From: Yponomeuta sedellus
Taxonomy: Eukaryota; Arthropoda; Insecta; Lepidoptera; Yponomeutidae
Length of the DNA stretch: 64,000 nt
NCBI GenBank assembly: GCA_934045075.1
Contig: OW203726.1
Span: 23,313,488 to 23,377,487, forward strand
Reading direction: 5' to 3'
A program made the translations under genes and the position numbers. The notes under the pieces were generated by a model. That model was not told the DNA's origin. It worked only from the letters and a program-made list of their open reading frames with translations, and ran no database searches. This document shows, one piece after another, positions 54,601 through 62,860 of the stretch. How positions within the stretch are numbered: the first letter of the stretch is position 1; each line of letters opens with the position of its first letter.

Positions 54601-57499
54601 TCGGTCCCTAGCCTCTTTAGATGTCCGAATACAGGTTAGGTACCGATACTCGTTTTGAATTAGATAGGTAGAGAACACTTTAGGAAATTACACAGATATT
54701 TCTCAACCTAAGAATACAGACGGGGGCCTTATCACAAAAAGTATCAGAAAATATTTGTTTCGTTGAAATTGCTCTAGATTAGACAAGTAGATATACGATA
54801 GATAATCATATTCATATTCATTTATTGCACTGTCATGTGTCATTACAGTTCGTATTTGTAATTTTAGAAGTAGGTACATGACACCCTGTAAGGGCACTAC
54901 AATAATATTAAAACACAGTATTTAAACGTAATGTAACATTGAGCCTTAAATTATTTTATTAATCTATTACTACTTGAGAACATATCTTCATGCAGAAACA
55001 TTATCATCATATATTATATTATTATTGTTAGAATATTATGTGCATTTAGGCAATAAACAGTTTAAATATCAAAATTATTTAAAAACCTATTTAGAGGCTA
55101 AAAATTTCACCCATGCCGGGATTCGAACCCGCAACCTCTGGCTATTCGTGCCAGCGCTCTACCAATTGAGTTAATTGGCGACTCACCGGCATCAGTGAAA
55201 TTTTGAACCTCTTTACACTATTCTCTGTATTACGTACAGGCAGCGACATCTGGCTTAAGCAAATTGCATCACTTACAGCCCCGACTACCTACTTTGCAGT
55301 TAGGTTTTACATCGGAACGATGTCACTGTAACCACATGATTATACTATTTTTATTTTTAATGCACTAACCCGTGTTAATTTAAAAACCTATTTAGAGGCT
55401 AAAAATTTCACTCATACATTATTTATGTTGTCCTCGGCAACGTATTTTTGAATCACTCGATATCGGTTGGGTGTTTTTTTTTATTTATTTAGCTTAAGTA
55501 TGTTCCACTGCAGGGCTCGGGCCTTCTCTCAGAGAGAAAGAGAGTACGGGCACAGATTAGATAATAGTTACGTACGGGCTCAATTATCACGTACCCACTT
55601 ACCCACGCAATTTTGAACGCTGTGGTCTTAGGCAGTGGTAGCTATGCGAATTCCTCAGACACTCAATTTTGTGACGTTGTTTTCCTCCATAGTCAGCGAG
55701 TAGTATTGCTACTAAGTACCACTTTAAAAATGTACGATTCAATTAAATTCAATTCAATTTATTTCAACGTAAAGAATTTAAATTCTGCTGAATGTCAAAG
55801 TACAATGTAACATGCAAGTGAAAACCGCTGCTTTCGGGCCGTAGTGTAGTGGAGAAAAAGGCAGCGGAAAAATAACTCCACTCTGACCATCTTTTCTTAA
55901 GTCCTCTTAAATGTAATACATTAGATACCACCTAATATATTTTTACCAAGAGTATAGGTATTTATGCAGGTTGTGTGTCAGCGTCAGAATGACCGGTCAC
56001 TACTCGTATTATCGTCGGAAATTGTGATGAATATTTAGTGCCCTATTGCTTCTATTTGCTTCCTCTAAGTAGAGAATTTCTTCCATCATATTTTAGAAGT
56101 GAAACAACATTTAAGGGTACATCCTGACGTCAGGTTGACCGGTCACCTAGGCATATCACCAAACTTTCGTGGAATCACTGAATAACTCAGAGGGCAGCAA
56201 TTAGTGCCCATTTGCTTCCTTCATATTTTTAAAACTCCGCACCCGTAGCTATTATGGAAACCAAAATAACAATATAGTTTAGATATGAAATGAAATGAAA
56301 TGAAAAGGTTTTATTTAAAGTAGCGCAGAAGCTGCGGCTTAATGAACGTTACAATTCAAACTAGGTGTCCATTTCAAAATCTAGATGATTTGGAGAAAAA
56401 ATGGACAAAAAAACTCCAACTTAGTCTTTTCAAAGTCCTTAATTAACATAGTTTACATAATTATTATAAATCATAGAACTCATACATTGTACTGGCTTTA
56501 ATTCCAGACCTCGTTGTCATCTAGATAATCCTTTACGTTATAGTAGCCCTATAACCTAAAGCCTTTTGGCACAAAGTGTGCTTAACATATTTTTTGAACC
56601 GCGATTCAGGCAAGCTTAATATATCTTCAGGGATTTTATTATAGAGGCGTATACAATGCCCCATGAAGGATGTAATAACCTTTGCCAGCCTAAATAGTGG
56701 GAACAAAAGTTTATGTTTATTTCTAGTCTTTTAAAAGTTTAGATAATGTCTACCAACCCGTAGTAGCGCCTGAGTATATTGCCATAGCAATTTTGAGTCT
56801 AAGCGTCGTTGTTCTTTTCATTCTTTCAGGCGCTGGATCTAAACTATACCTACCTATTGATATTTTAGATCCAGCGCATAATAGCTACGGGTGCGGAGTT
56901 TTAAAAATATGAAGGAAGCAAATGGGCACTAATTGCTGCCCTATGAGTTATTCAGTGATTCCACGAAAGTTTGGTGATATCCCTAGGTGACCGGTCAACC
57001 TGACGTCAGGATGTACGGTCACCCTTAAATGTTGTTTCACTTCTAAAATATGATGGAAGAAATTCTCTACTTAGAGGAAGCAAATAGAAGCAATATGGCA
57101 CTAAATATTCATCACAATTTCCGACGATAATACGAGTAGTGACCGGTCATTCTGACGCTGACGGTTGTGTTCACATCCAGCAGTGTACATTGTACCTAGA
57201 TATTATTGTATATTTCATGTGTTTTGCCGATGTAACGCTCAGTTTTGAGAACCACCTTTAAAAAAAAAGTCACACTAGTTCTATCATCGAACTGTCCAAT
57301 AGAACTAGGAGGAATGATCTGGGAATTGCTCCTTGAGAGGTCGCTACTCTCTCTTTCAGAGGACTTCAAACGCTGCGTGGCAGAGACGGCGACATGCCGT
57401 CTTGCAGAGCGCACGCGGCGCGATGCCCGGGAGTCGGCGCGACGCTCGCGCCACTGCGCCCATGCGCGCGAGAACGTGCTCAAAGACCTGCCTGAGTAG
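48466..57499 (+). CDS. CHCHD3: MIC19/CHCHD3-like MICOS subunit (four coding exons)
   Basis: Joining 48466-48603, 50166-50308, 50905-51068 and 57360-57499 gives 585 nt, 194 residues plus TAG, with all phases matching (0, 2, 1). MIC19 is a peripheral inner-membrane protein of mitochondria that holds MICOS together at crista junctions. The N-terminus is MGGSHSQEK, fitting the myristoylated MG start of the family. An acidic stretch (DADDDSSDTYDDED) follows, then RKISISNRMVERLVED, like the conserved N-terminal block of MIC19. The central part is charged and helical. The CHCH domain reads C-ADQHQLVVD-C, twelve residues, C-WGVVEDFKR-C: two CX9C motifs, the second completed only by splicing to the last exon. 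The tail is arginine-rich and longer than usual. ATG at 48463 is an alternative start. No N-terminal presequence is visible, as expected. Confidence 0.82.
48665..48845. mobile_element. Family T copy with inverted 5' part, in MIC19 intron 1
   Basis: Body and leader in minus orientation (AAAACCTATTTAGAGGC ... ATTCTCTGTATTACGTA) are joined directly to a plus-oriented tail (AAATTGTCCTTAGCACGGGT). The two pieces abut on the consensus without overlap. Confidence 0.75.
48895..49015 (+). repeat. SINE family D 3' end with TGA repeat tail
   Basis: TACTTGGCCCCCGTGGTGAA, GAAGAGACCCGTGCCCCTCG and a TGATGATGATGATGATGAT tail. It resembles 59090-59275. Confidence 0.7.
49016..49849. other. MIC19 intron 1, no further element
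   Basis: A family E scrap at 49393-49445 (CCTCAGCCTTTGAAATCGCT). The rest is unassigned. Confidence 0.4.
49850..50108 (-). repeat. SINE family E/F head and body
   Basis: On the minus strand: head GGCGGTGGTAGCGGAGCGG, B box GGTTCAAACC, GTACCAATGACTTTGTTTTC, and the CATCGTAAGGAAACCCTAGT block. A GTTA run lies at its edge (49842-49858). It ends 57 bp upstream of exon B. Confidence 0.75.
50166..50308 (+). CDS. CHCHD3: MIC19 exon B
   Basis: Acceptor TTTCACAG at 50165, donor TGGGG|GTAAGC at 50309. Phase 0 in, phase 2 out. Encodes VERLVEDATLTGRAEAKAAH through ENHSQRW. Confidence 0.8.
50309..50904. other. MIC19 intron 2
   Basis: GATAGATA and TCTATCTA runs at 50665-50730 form an inverted pair (GAGTGGCCGCCAGAGAGG lies between them). 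The open frame at 50303-50650 starts inside exon B out of frame and is not a gene. Confidence 0.5.
50905..51068 (+). CDS. CHCHD3: MIC19 exon C (first CX9C and third cysteine)
   Basis: Acceptor CTTTCCAG at 50904, donor GTGG|GTGAGA at 51069. Encodes LTMRDMETAAARIEKRIERM and continues to KCWGVV. Reading on past the donor would lose the fourth cysteine. Confidence 0.85.
51196..51447 (+). repeat. SINE family B, full length, in MIC19 intron 3
   Basis: Head ACGGCATCGGTGGCGCAGC, B box GGTCCGATCCC, the body, and a TTTATTTATTTTATTTATT tail at 51427-51445. Confidence 0.8.
51448..52070. other. No recognisable feature (MIC19 intron 3)
   Basis: The open frame 51721-51951 has no motif or splice context. 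Confidence 0.4.
52071..52300. repeat. GC-richer block, probable LINE 3' end
   Basis: GGGGTCCTTAGGACCAAAAC and GAGTTCCACATTGGCAGCAC lead into an AAAGTAAAGTAACTTTAATT tail. It resembles LINE 3' UTRs in composition and tail, but no second copy occurs here to confirm it. Confidence 0.35.
52490..52760 (+). repeat. SINE family E, full length
   Basis: B box GGTTCGATTCCC, TACCAATGACTTTGTTTTCT, AAAACATCGTGAGGAAACCT and GGTGGGCACGCGTCGTAAAT, with the 3' end near CCCTGCATGTACCC. Confidence 0.75.
52765..53025 (+). repeat. SINE family F, middle deletion
   Basis: Head ACACGCGGTGGTAGCCATGT, degenerate B box (GGTTTTATTCCC), GGCCGACTAAGCTGTCAGGA, and the 3' end CAATACGTAGATGCAAAGGC. Confidence 0.7.
53298..53465 (+). 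mobile_element. Helitron-like short repeat
   Basis: TCTATACCTAATATAAAAAT, core AGCTGAACCGATTTCGCTAA, end TTCGCTGGGTCAGTTAGT. Confidence 0.55.
53770..54080 (+). pseudogene. LINE polyprotein C-terminus
   Basis: A frame ending at 54040 reads CDCGASSQSMVHLLQCPLCP, then LEDLTEVNVAAIAVANYWAE, KI and stop. A Cys/His knuckle followed by a short helical end is typical of LINE ORF2 C-termini. Stops interrupt the frame just upstream. The 3' tail is GAAGAAGAA. It is inserted in MIC19 intron 3 in the sense direction. Confidence 0.75.
54243..54415 (-). repeat. Family T copy, full length and uninverted
   Basis: The minus strand gives the order of an unrearranged element: leader (TGTAAAGAGGTTCGAAATTT), tRNA-like body with A box TTGGCTCAGTTGG and B box GGTTCGAGTTCC, AGCCTCTAAATAGGTTTTTA, the GCACGGGTTAGTGC hairpin and the AAAAAGAATAAT tail. 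Confidence 0.8.
54416..55077. other. No gene; family G at 54663-54750
   Basis: GAGAACACTTTAGGAAATTA, then CAGATATTTCTCAACCTAAG, is family G reversed. The rest is unassigned. Confidence 0.5.
55078..55425 (-). repeat. Family T head-to-tail dimer (partial second unit)
   Basis: On the minus strand one unit's tail (55340-55425: AGCCTCTAAATAGGTTTTTA, AACACGGGTTAGTGC, AAAAATAAAAATAGT) is followed by a spacer of about 140 bp (TGGTTACAGTGACATCGTTC ... CCAGATGTCGCTGCCTGTAC), and then the leader and tRNA-like body of the next (55078-55210). The spacer differs from that of the 296-bp array but also appears at 61430-61530 and 62280-62360. Confidence 0.7.
55426..55734. other. No gene; family E scrap
   Basis: 55495-55560 (AGTATGTTCCACTGCAGGGC, GCCTTCTCTCAGAGAGAAAG) is a reversed family E 3' body. 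Confidence 0.5.
55735..55960 (-). repeat. Dispersed repeat family C with ATTCA tail
   Basis: ATTCAATTAAATTCAATTCA, TTTATTTCAACGTAAAGAAT, GGGCCGTAGTGTAGTGGAGA and ACTCCACTCTGACCATC. Confidence 0.65.
55977..57162. mobile_element. Long-TIR DNA transposon with 8-bp target-site duplication, carrying a LINE
   Basis: The inverted arms 55977-56256 and 56877-57162 (about 280 bp each) are nearly identical. They begin GTCAGCGTCAGAATGACCGG and include two TGACCGGTCA palindromes per arm. GGTTGTGT flanks the element at 55969-55976 and 57163-57170. The centre holds a family L LINE fragment (56285-56850) and a small hairpin (GCGCTGGATCTAAA with TTTAGATCCAGCGC). No transposase is left. Eight-base duplications with long arms would fit a Mutator- or hAT-like origin, which I cannot decide. 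It ends 190 bp before MIC19 exon D. Confidence 0.85.
56285..56850 (-). pseudogene. LINE family L fragment with reverse-transcriptase C-terminus
   Basis: On the minus strand a frame reads RNKHKLLFPLFRLAKVITSF, MGHCIRLYNKIPEDILSLPE and SRFKKYVKHTLCQKAL, ending in a stop near 56540. The 3' UTR and GAAAT repeat tail (56285-56305) follow. This end is typical of jockey/CR1-group LINE polyproteins. A stop and 5' truncation disable it. It was inserted into the transposon at 55977-57162. Confidence 0.8.
57360..57499 (+). CDS. CHCHD3: MIC19 exon D (last coding exon)
   Basis: Acceptor CTCTCTTTCAG at 57359. The split codon G|AG gives E, then DFKRCVAETATC. The exon is arginine-rich and ends DLPE followed by TAG at 57497-57499. 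The stop lies at the first bases of a palindromic element (57496-57601). No polyadenylation signal is obvious just downstream. Confidence 0.8.
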
Positions 57500-57601
57500 T
57501 ACGATGGCATTAGTCACGCGTTTCGTCGCGATAAAAATGTCAATGTACTGGAAAGTCGCGATTTTTGACATTTAACACGCGACTAGCGTCGTCGTACTAC
57601 C
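57496..57601. mobile_element. Palindromic MITE-like element at the MIC19 stop codon
   Basis: The left end GTAGTACGATGGCATTAGTC and the right end, reversed, GTAGTACGACGACGCTAGTC are inverted. Inside are two TCGCGAT/AAAATGTC modules. The TAG stop of MIC19 (57497-57499) is within the left end. No target duplication was found, so the exact edge is uncertain. Confidence 0.6.
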
Positions 57602-57667
57602 CAGGCTGGCGCCCGGCGATAATAGTAGCTGAGGACTAACTTATTATAAGTTATAAAAATCCTTTTT

Positions 57668-58232
57668 AGGGTTCCGTACCTCAAAAGGAAAAAACGGAAC
57701 CCTTATAGGATCACTTTGTTGTCCGTCTGTCCGTCCGTCCGTCCGTCTGTCAAGACCCTTTTTCTCAGGAACGCGTGGAGGTATGAAGCTGAAATTTATA
57801 TCAATTACTCAAGTCTACTGTCCCTTGAAGCTGTGAAAAAATCAAACTTCTAAGCCAACGCAATCAAAAGATACAGCCGTTTATGCCGCAAATTTTCGAC
57901 ACTTGCAAGGGAATCAAAACCTACAGGGTGCTTCCCGTGAACTCAGAATCTTGAAATTTGGTACGAAGCAACGTCTTATAGCATAGATAAAGGAAAAATT
58001 ACGAAAACCATAAATTTTTAGTTACATCACATAATATATATTTTTTTAATAATTTTAAACTTACTACCCATTTCCTCATAAACGCGTAGAGGTATTAAAT
58101 TGAAATTCATACCAAATACTCAGGTCTATAATACCTTTAAGCTGTAACATGTCGTAATGAACGAACTTTGTAAACCTTGCAGGTTTGTACGGAACCCTCG
58201 GTGCGCGAGTCTGACTCGCACTTGGCCGGTTT
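57668..58232. mobile_element. Repeat with inverted ends and CCGT run
   Basis: AGGGTTCCGTACC at 57668-57680 is inverted at 58188-58199 (GTACGGAACCCT). A GTCCGTCCGTCC run lies at about 57720, and a hairpin (GTGCGCGAGTCTGACTCGCAC, loop included, at about 58201-58221) stands before TTGGCCGGTTTTTT. This is a very common repeat type in Lepidoptera. Its class is not clear from one copy: the inverted ends suggest a DNA element, the 3' hairpin a Helitron. Confidence 0.5.
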
Positions 58233-58277
58233 TTTACCTCTTACGCGCTACCGAAACTGACCAGTTTAAATTAAAAC

Positions 58278-58322
58278 TTAATTCCGGACTCACTTGATCA
58301 AGTAAGTGGATCCGGAATTAAA
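58278..58322. repeat. Palindrome
   Basis: TTAATTCCGGACTCACTT and AAGTAAGTGGATCCGGAATT are inverted around GATC, with two small mismatches. Possibly the remains of a MITE. Confidence 0.65.
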
Positions 58323-58626
58323 CAACTCGCTCACCCCGAGGTTCAATGCTGTGTAGCCAAGTCCAGGCTGAGTAGAGAACACGCACGTATCGATCAACTT
58401 GCTGTCGATTGTACTGCGTACAAGGTTGAAAACTTCTAGTCTCATAAAAACACGACTCCTCTAAACAACTTCTCAGAGACAGTTTAAATAATCCTTTACC
58501 ACGGACTATTTCAACTGCCACTAACGAGTGTTTTAAGGAATAGTGTTTTTATAAATAAGACCGTAACAATGAGGTACAAAAAGAAACTACGACGGCTAGT
58601 GATATCGTCTATTACTACTCGTATTA

Positions 58627-58825
58627 AGGCAGAAACACATTATTAAAACGCCACGCGACCAGACGAAACGCGACGCGTGTTGAGTAGAATCAAATTGCAC
58701 TATTCTCTATGACTAGAATCACACTATGAACACCCGACGCGACCCTATGCGCACGGTAAATGCACGGTGTACATCGGGTGTCGACACGTCGCGTCGGGTC
58801 ACGTTTTAATAGTGTGTTTCCGCCT
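58627..58825. mobile_element. Harbinger-like MITE with TTA target duplication
   Basis: 199 bp. The ends AGGCAGAAACACATTATTAA and, reversed, AGGCGGAAACACACTATTAA continue into AACGYSACSCGAC. TTA lies on both sides (58624-58626 and 58826-58828). The inside is rich in CGCGACG steps. Confidence 0.8.
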
Positions 58826-59089
58826 TTAGAGTTGTTGAGAAAATGTTCTTCAATAAGATATTTAAAACAGCTTATTCCGACATGCTCCTGAAGTACCTCA
58901 ATACTTAGTTCATTTAACGGGTTTTACCTCAATAACTGGTATTTACTTTTGTAGGCGTCACTTCGTGTTCATTTTACACAAATTGCAATATTATTTTCGC
59001 TGTATGTCAGTTTCAAATAAAAGAAAATGTGCTCCAGTATCATACAGATTTTATTTACAAATTACCTCCAGACATAATAATCACATCTG
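58826..59089. other. No recognisable feature
   Basis: Intergenic DNA between the convergent genes. Confidence 0.4.
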
Positions 59090-59285
59090 CCGTCGATAGA
59101 TGGCAGTCATTAAGCCAAGTCAGAGGCCTCAGGGCGGCTTGAAAACATCTGACAGTAAGACCAGCCACTAGTCTTGCAAGCCTCCACCAAATCCGGAGTT
59201 GGCGCCCGTGGTGGAGTATGGCCTATACATTCCTTAGGGAAGAGACCCGTGCCCCTTGGTGGGGACATAATGAGTTGATGATGAC
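59090..59285 (+). repeat. SINE family D, 3' part
   Basis: GATGGCAGTCATTAAGCCAA, CTCCACCAAATCCGGAGTTG and GAAGAGACCCGTGCCCCTTG, with a GATGATGA tail. Confidence 0.7.
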
Positions 59286-59409
59286 GTTATAATAATCACA
59301 GACCAACGCATCATCCTACTGCCTTTCAATACAACGCTTACTGGCGTTCTCACCGAGAGAAAGGGATATACTGGGAGAAAAGAGAGGGCATGTGCACGAT
59401 AGATGTGAT

Positions 59410-59621
59410 GATGACGATATAACATAACATTTACATACAGGCACCGACATTTCTTCTGACCCCACACTGGGATACCCTGTGTCGTGGGAACCAGAAACAA
59501 CGACATCACAAACATGTAAACATCCAAGACCTGGAGTTTTTTTTTGTCCCCAGCCGGGATTCGAACCCGGGATCTCTTGCATGGTAGGCAGATGCGCTAC
59601 CGCTACGCCACAGAGGTCGTC
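59410..59621 (-). repeat. SINE family A, full length
   Basis: On the minus strand: head GACCTCTGTGGCGTAGCGG, B box GGTTCGAATCCC, an A run, GGTCTTGGATGTTTACATG and GTGCCTGTATGTAAATG. Confidence 0.8.
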
Positions 59622-60127
59622 GATATAGTTGACTCAGGAGGGTTGCGGGAATAGAAATGGCAAGGGGCCGTAAGAGATAGCATTTGAGGGAAAAGGCGGG
59701 TTATTCCACTAATCCCCATTGAAAATTCCCATTGATGGGGATTTGTGAACTTTTGGTTCACCCGATTCATGTCACCGACCCGTACGTGACGGTCAATTTC
59801 GTTCATTGTTCAGAAAAATTGCGTCCGAAGAAATTGAAATACTTTATTTAAACTACAGCGTGATTTAGAAATCGTTAGCAATACTTTTAGGGAATTTGTA
59901 TTTTTAATTCATTTATTATATTTTTTATTAATTTTTAAATAAAATGTGTTGTTGATGATTTAACAGGACTTGTAATACACATTTGTAAATATTCGTGATT
60001 TACGACGCTTGGTTCGAAACAGTGAATTTAAATTCAAGTAAATAGGAAACACCATAACTATGAAAAAGTCTCAGTAGTCTCAGTTTAAGTTTCAGTAGTC
60101 GAAATCCAATGTTAGTGAAAAAACAAT
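59622..60127. other. Intergenic, one short inverted motif
   Basis: GGTTATTCCACTAATCCCCA with ATTGATGGGGATTTGTGAAC at 59699-59757 recurs in part at 60541-60670. It may be a small dispersed repeat. The rest is unassigned. Confidence 0.4.
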
Positions 60128-60448
60128 TTGATTGAGCCGACTACAAGACACTCGACTCATAGTTTTTTTTTTCATAAGTTTCGTCCTGCTACTGTTTGTT
60201 TATGCTTAAAACGAATAATGTGGTACTGTCTGAAATGTGGTACTGTGGAAAATATTCAACATTTGTTGATGGAATGCATAGGAAACCAACATAAAAGAGA
60301 CGCACTGACAGATGCACTCAATATAAATATTTTAGAAGTAGGCAGGTTCCAGACGTTACTCTCCGATCCCATTTCGAAAGAAACGATGTTAATTTATAAA
60401 TTTATCAGAGATAGTTTAGATATAATCGTTAAGACTCTGTTAACTTAA
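60128..60448 (+). pseudogene. Probable LINE C-terminal fragment
   Basis: The frame includes WYCLKCGTVENIQHLLMECI followed by GNQHKRDALTDALNI, resembling the Cys/His knuckle near the C-terminus of LINE ORF2 proteins. It runs to TAA at 60446 but has no A-rich tail or partner copy here. The first 30 residues do not look related. Moderately sure it is retroelement-derived. Confidence 0.5.
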
Positions 60449-60794
60449 GTTAATAACTTTAGAATAAGGTACGATGGGGCTGACATGTCTTCGTAAGGTA
60501 CAAAAGCCCCTAATAAAATAAAGATAAAAAGTATGTTATTATTTTTTCGGGTTGTTCCACTAATTTGGGAATTGGGAAGTGGAAAAACCCGACAAACGTT
60601 GACAAACGCCATTGATGGGGATTTGTGAACTTTTTGTAGGGATTTTCAATGGGGATTAGTGGAATAACCATTTGTTTCGTATGTCTTTCATGGCTAGAAT
60701 GTCCCCTTACAAAACGTCGAACGAACTCCAAGTCACATGTAGTTATCTATATCTATCTCCCTCTCTCCTTCTATCTATGATTATAAAAAAAAAC

Positions 60795-60895
60795 ATTCGA
60801 TATCAACCCTTGTACGTCCCCACGGCACGGGTCTCTTCCTGAACCGGAGGAAGGTAAGGCCATACTCCACCACGGGGGCCAAGTCCTGGTTGGCA
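60795..60895 (-). repeat. SINE family D 3' fragment
   Basis: TATCAACCCTTGTACGTCCC, GGCACGGGTCTCTTCCTGAA and CCATACTCCACCACGGGGGC. It lies just beyond the stop codon of the minus-strand gene. Confidence 0.65.
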
Positions 60896-60901
60896 AAAAC
60901 A

Positions 60902-61083
60902 TTAATTAAACGTAACTCGTTTCCGAACGTCATCGACGGTCAGTTTCTGCTGGATCCTAGGCGCCGCAACGTCAGACTTGCGCATGACGACAGGCTCGCT
61001 CTTCTGCGGTATAGTGACGTACTCCTTTACACTCGAGGTCTTCTCCAGTTCCTTAGGCGAGGGTCTCGTTGCAGTCTTCAGAC
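60902..61083 (-). CDS. Last coding exon of unrecognised gene (right edge)
   Basis: On the minus strand the acceptor TTTTTCAAG is followed by GT, completing a split Gly codon, then LKTATRPSPKELEKTSSVKE, a lysine- and proline-rich stretch (YVTIPQKSEPVVMRKSDVAA), IQQKLTVDDVRKRVTFN and TAA at 60904-60902. The incoming phase matches the donor of 61585-61697. It looks like a disordered, basic tail with a short helix at the end. The gene converges on MIC19, whose stop is 3.4 kb away. No product name can be given. Confidence 0.65.
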
Positions 61084-61284
61084 CTTGAAAAACATAGACA
61101 TAAAGAACTTAAATTTCGCTTCCCCACCTTGTCCGGCCTGGGTAATAAGTACGATTGTTTAGGAGGCAAGCTACCAAGAATGATGGGTGGTCGCGGGTTT
61201 TTAATATCAAAATTTCAGTAATTTCAGAAAGATTATATTCCGGCCTGGGTAATAAGTACGATTTTTAGCCTCTAAACAGGTTTT

Positions 61285-61530
61285 TTAAAACCTATTTAGT
61301 GGCTAAAAATTCCGGCCATGCCGGGTCTCGAACCCGCGACCTCTGGCAAACCGTACCAGCGCTCTCCCAACTGAGCTAATGGGCAAATGCCGGCATCAGC
61401 GAAATTTCGAACCTCTTTACAATATTCTCTGTGTTATTTACAGGCAGCGACATCTGGCTGAAGTAATTTGCATCAGTCGTAGCCCCGAGTACCTACTTTG
61501 GTACCTACTTTGAACCTAACTAGGTTTTAT
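61285..61530 (-). repeat. Family T copy with long leader
   Basis: AAAACCTATTTAGTGGC, the body with reversed B box (GGTCTCGAACCCGC) and the leader ACCTCTTTACAATATTCTCT, continuing into CAGGCAGCGACATCTGGCTG and AGCCCCGAGTACCTACTTTG. It sits in the last intron of the right-edge gene. Confidence 0.7.
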
Positions 61531-61584
61531 ACTGAGAGTCGTCAAACATTAAGAAGCATCTGAACGCTACGTCAGCTAACCAAC

Positions 61585-61697
61585 CTTGCGTGGTGGTTGC
61601 AGCAAGTTTTCGCCTCAGCTCGCGCACCAGCGCTGCGCTAGCCAGCTGGGCCGCTCCGCGCGACAACACCTCTTGCCGAAGCTTCTCGCACTCCGAT
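61585..61697 (-). CDS. Internal coding exon of unrecognised gene (right edge)
   Basis: 113 nt between TTTTTACCAG and GCAAG|GTTGGT. Enters in phase 2, leaves in phase 1. The frame reads SECEKLRQEVLSRGAAQLAS then AALVRELRRKLAATTTQ, with a heptad-like leucine spacing that suggests a coiled coil. The other two frames contain stops or do not match the neighbouring phases. Confidence 0.7.
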
Positions 61698-61729
61698 CTG
61701 GTAAAAACATAACATTGGCTTATGTATCT

Positions 61730-62075
61730 GCGTAATGAGATGATTTATAAACAGAGCGTCCAGCGGCACCTCCACCCACACGAGATGGGTGAAGGGACCG
61801 CTCGAACATTGCAGTGTCTAGGACATAATAGGAAAATTTTCGAAGCGCTTCCGTGCTTCGCAAGGCATGATAAGCCGCTAGGGCCGGCTGTCATGTAACA
61901 ACAGTCGTTGAGCCATGTCAGAGGCCTTATGGGGGGCTTGATAACTTCTGACAGTAGCTCAGGCCTGCCACTGTCTTACAATCCTCCACCAAAGCGGAGT
62001 ATGGCCTGACCTTCCAGGCGATGCAGGAAGAGACCCGTGCCCCAGCAGTGGGGACATACAAGGGTTGATATCGAA
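61730..62075 (+). repeat. Family F scrap, then SINE family D 3' part
   Basis: 61733-61835 is a reversed F 3' end (CTGCGTAATGAGATGATTTA). 61850-62075 is family D in plus orientation and ends CCCAGCAGTGGGGACATACA followed by AGGGTTGATA. Confidence 0.65.
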
Positions 62076-62139
62076 GGAAGAAAAAAAACCATTATTTATT
62101 AGGTTTTTCAACAGAACACGAATACAAAAGAAGTGTATA

Positions 62140-62460
62140 AAAACCTATTTAGAGGCTAAAAACTACGGGACTCGAACCCGCGACCTCTGGCTAACCGTAT
62201 AAGCACTCTCCCAACTGAGCTAATGGGCAAGTGCCCGCATCAGCGAAATTTCGAACCTCTACAATATTCTCTGTATTATTTACAGGCAGCGGCATCTGGC
62301 TGAGTAATTTGAATCACTTGCAGCCCGAGCATCTACTTGCTACTGCAGTTAGGTTTTAAATCGGAATGATATTGCTTTAAAAATCTATTTAGAGGCTAAA
62401 AAGTGATGCAAATTACTGCAGCCAGATGTCGCTGCCTGTAAATAATACAGAGACAAACCA
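62140..62460. repeat. Family T copy followed by inverted leader
   Basis: A minus-oriented body and leader (62142-62355) are followed by AAAAATCTATTTAGAGGCTA, the start of a second unit, which jumps to a plus-oriented leader (GCAAATTACTGCAGCCAGAT ... AAATAATACAGAGA). Confidence 0.65.
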
Positions 62461-62860
62461 GCGCGTACGTACTCGCCGTTGCCGCTTCTATATAGCCTCC
62501 AGCTGACAGCGCTCGTCAAAGTTTTCAAGTGCTTCAGTCATACTTCAATTTATCCAGACTTACTTCATGTGGTACAAGACGCAAGCGCTCGAGTCAAACT
62601 GCTAGCCGAACTAACGCGCCAACTCAAGCTTCTCCACTCCGTCATTACCTTCAGTTGACTAATGCGCTTCTCGTAGCTTATCCAGGTAGTACCGTATTTA
62701 CTTTAAGTTAGCTATCTAGTAGCGGAGTTACTTCATATAGTGTAGGACTCTGCATAGCCTCGGCCCACACTGCTTACCGAACTAACGCGCCATTTCGCGC
62801 TTTCACCGCTCAGTCAACTCCTCCGCTAGAATAACGCGCTTGTAGAAGCTATCAGTTCTA
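62461..62860 (-). pseudogene. Decayed tandem copies of the exon at 63635-63719
   Basis: Blocks at about 62557-62690 and 62724-62860 match the intact exon and its 3' flank in order: ACTTCATAT, GGACTCYGCATAGCC, CACTGCTTRCCGAACYAACG, the CGTCATTACCTTCAGTTGAC region and ATGCGCTTCTCGTAGCTT. A third, shorter match (TATAGCCTCCAGCTGACAGC) is at 62490. They carry many substitutions and indels and no longer encode the exon. Confidence 0.7.
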
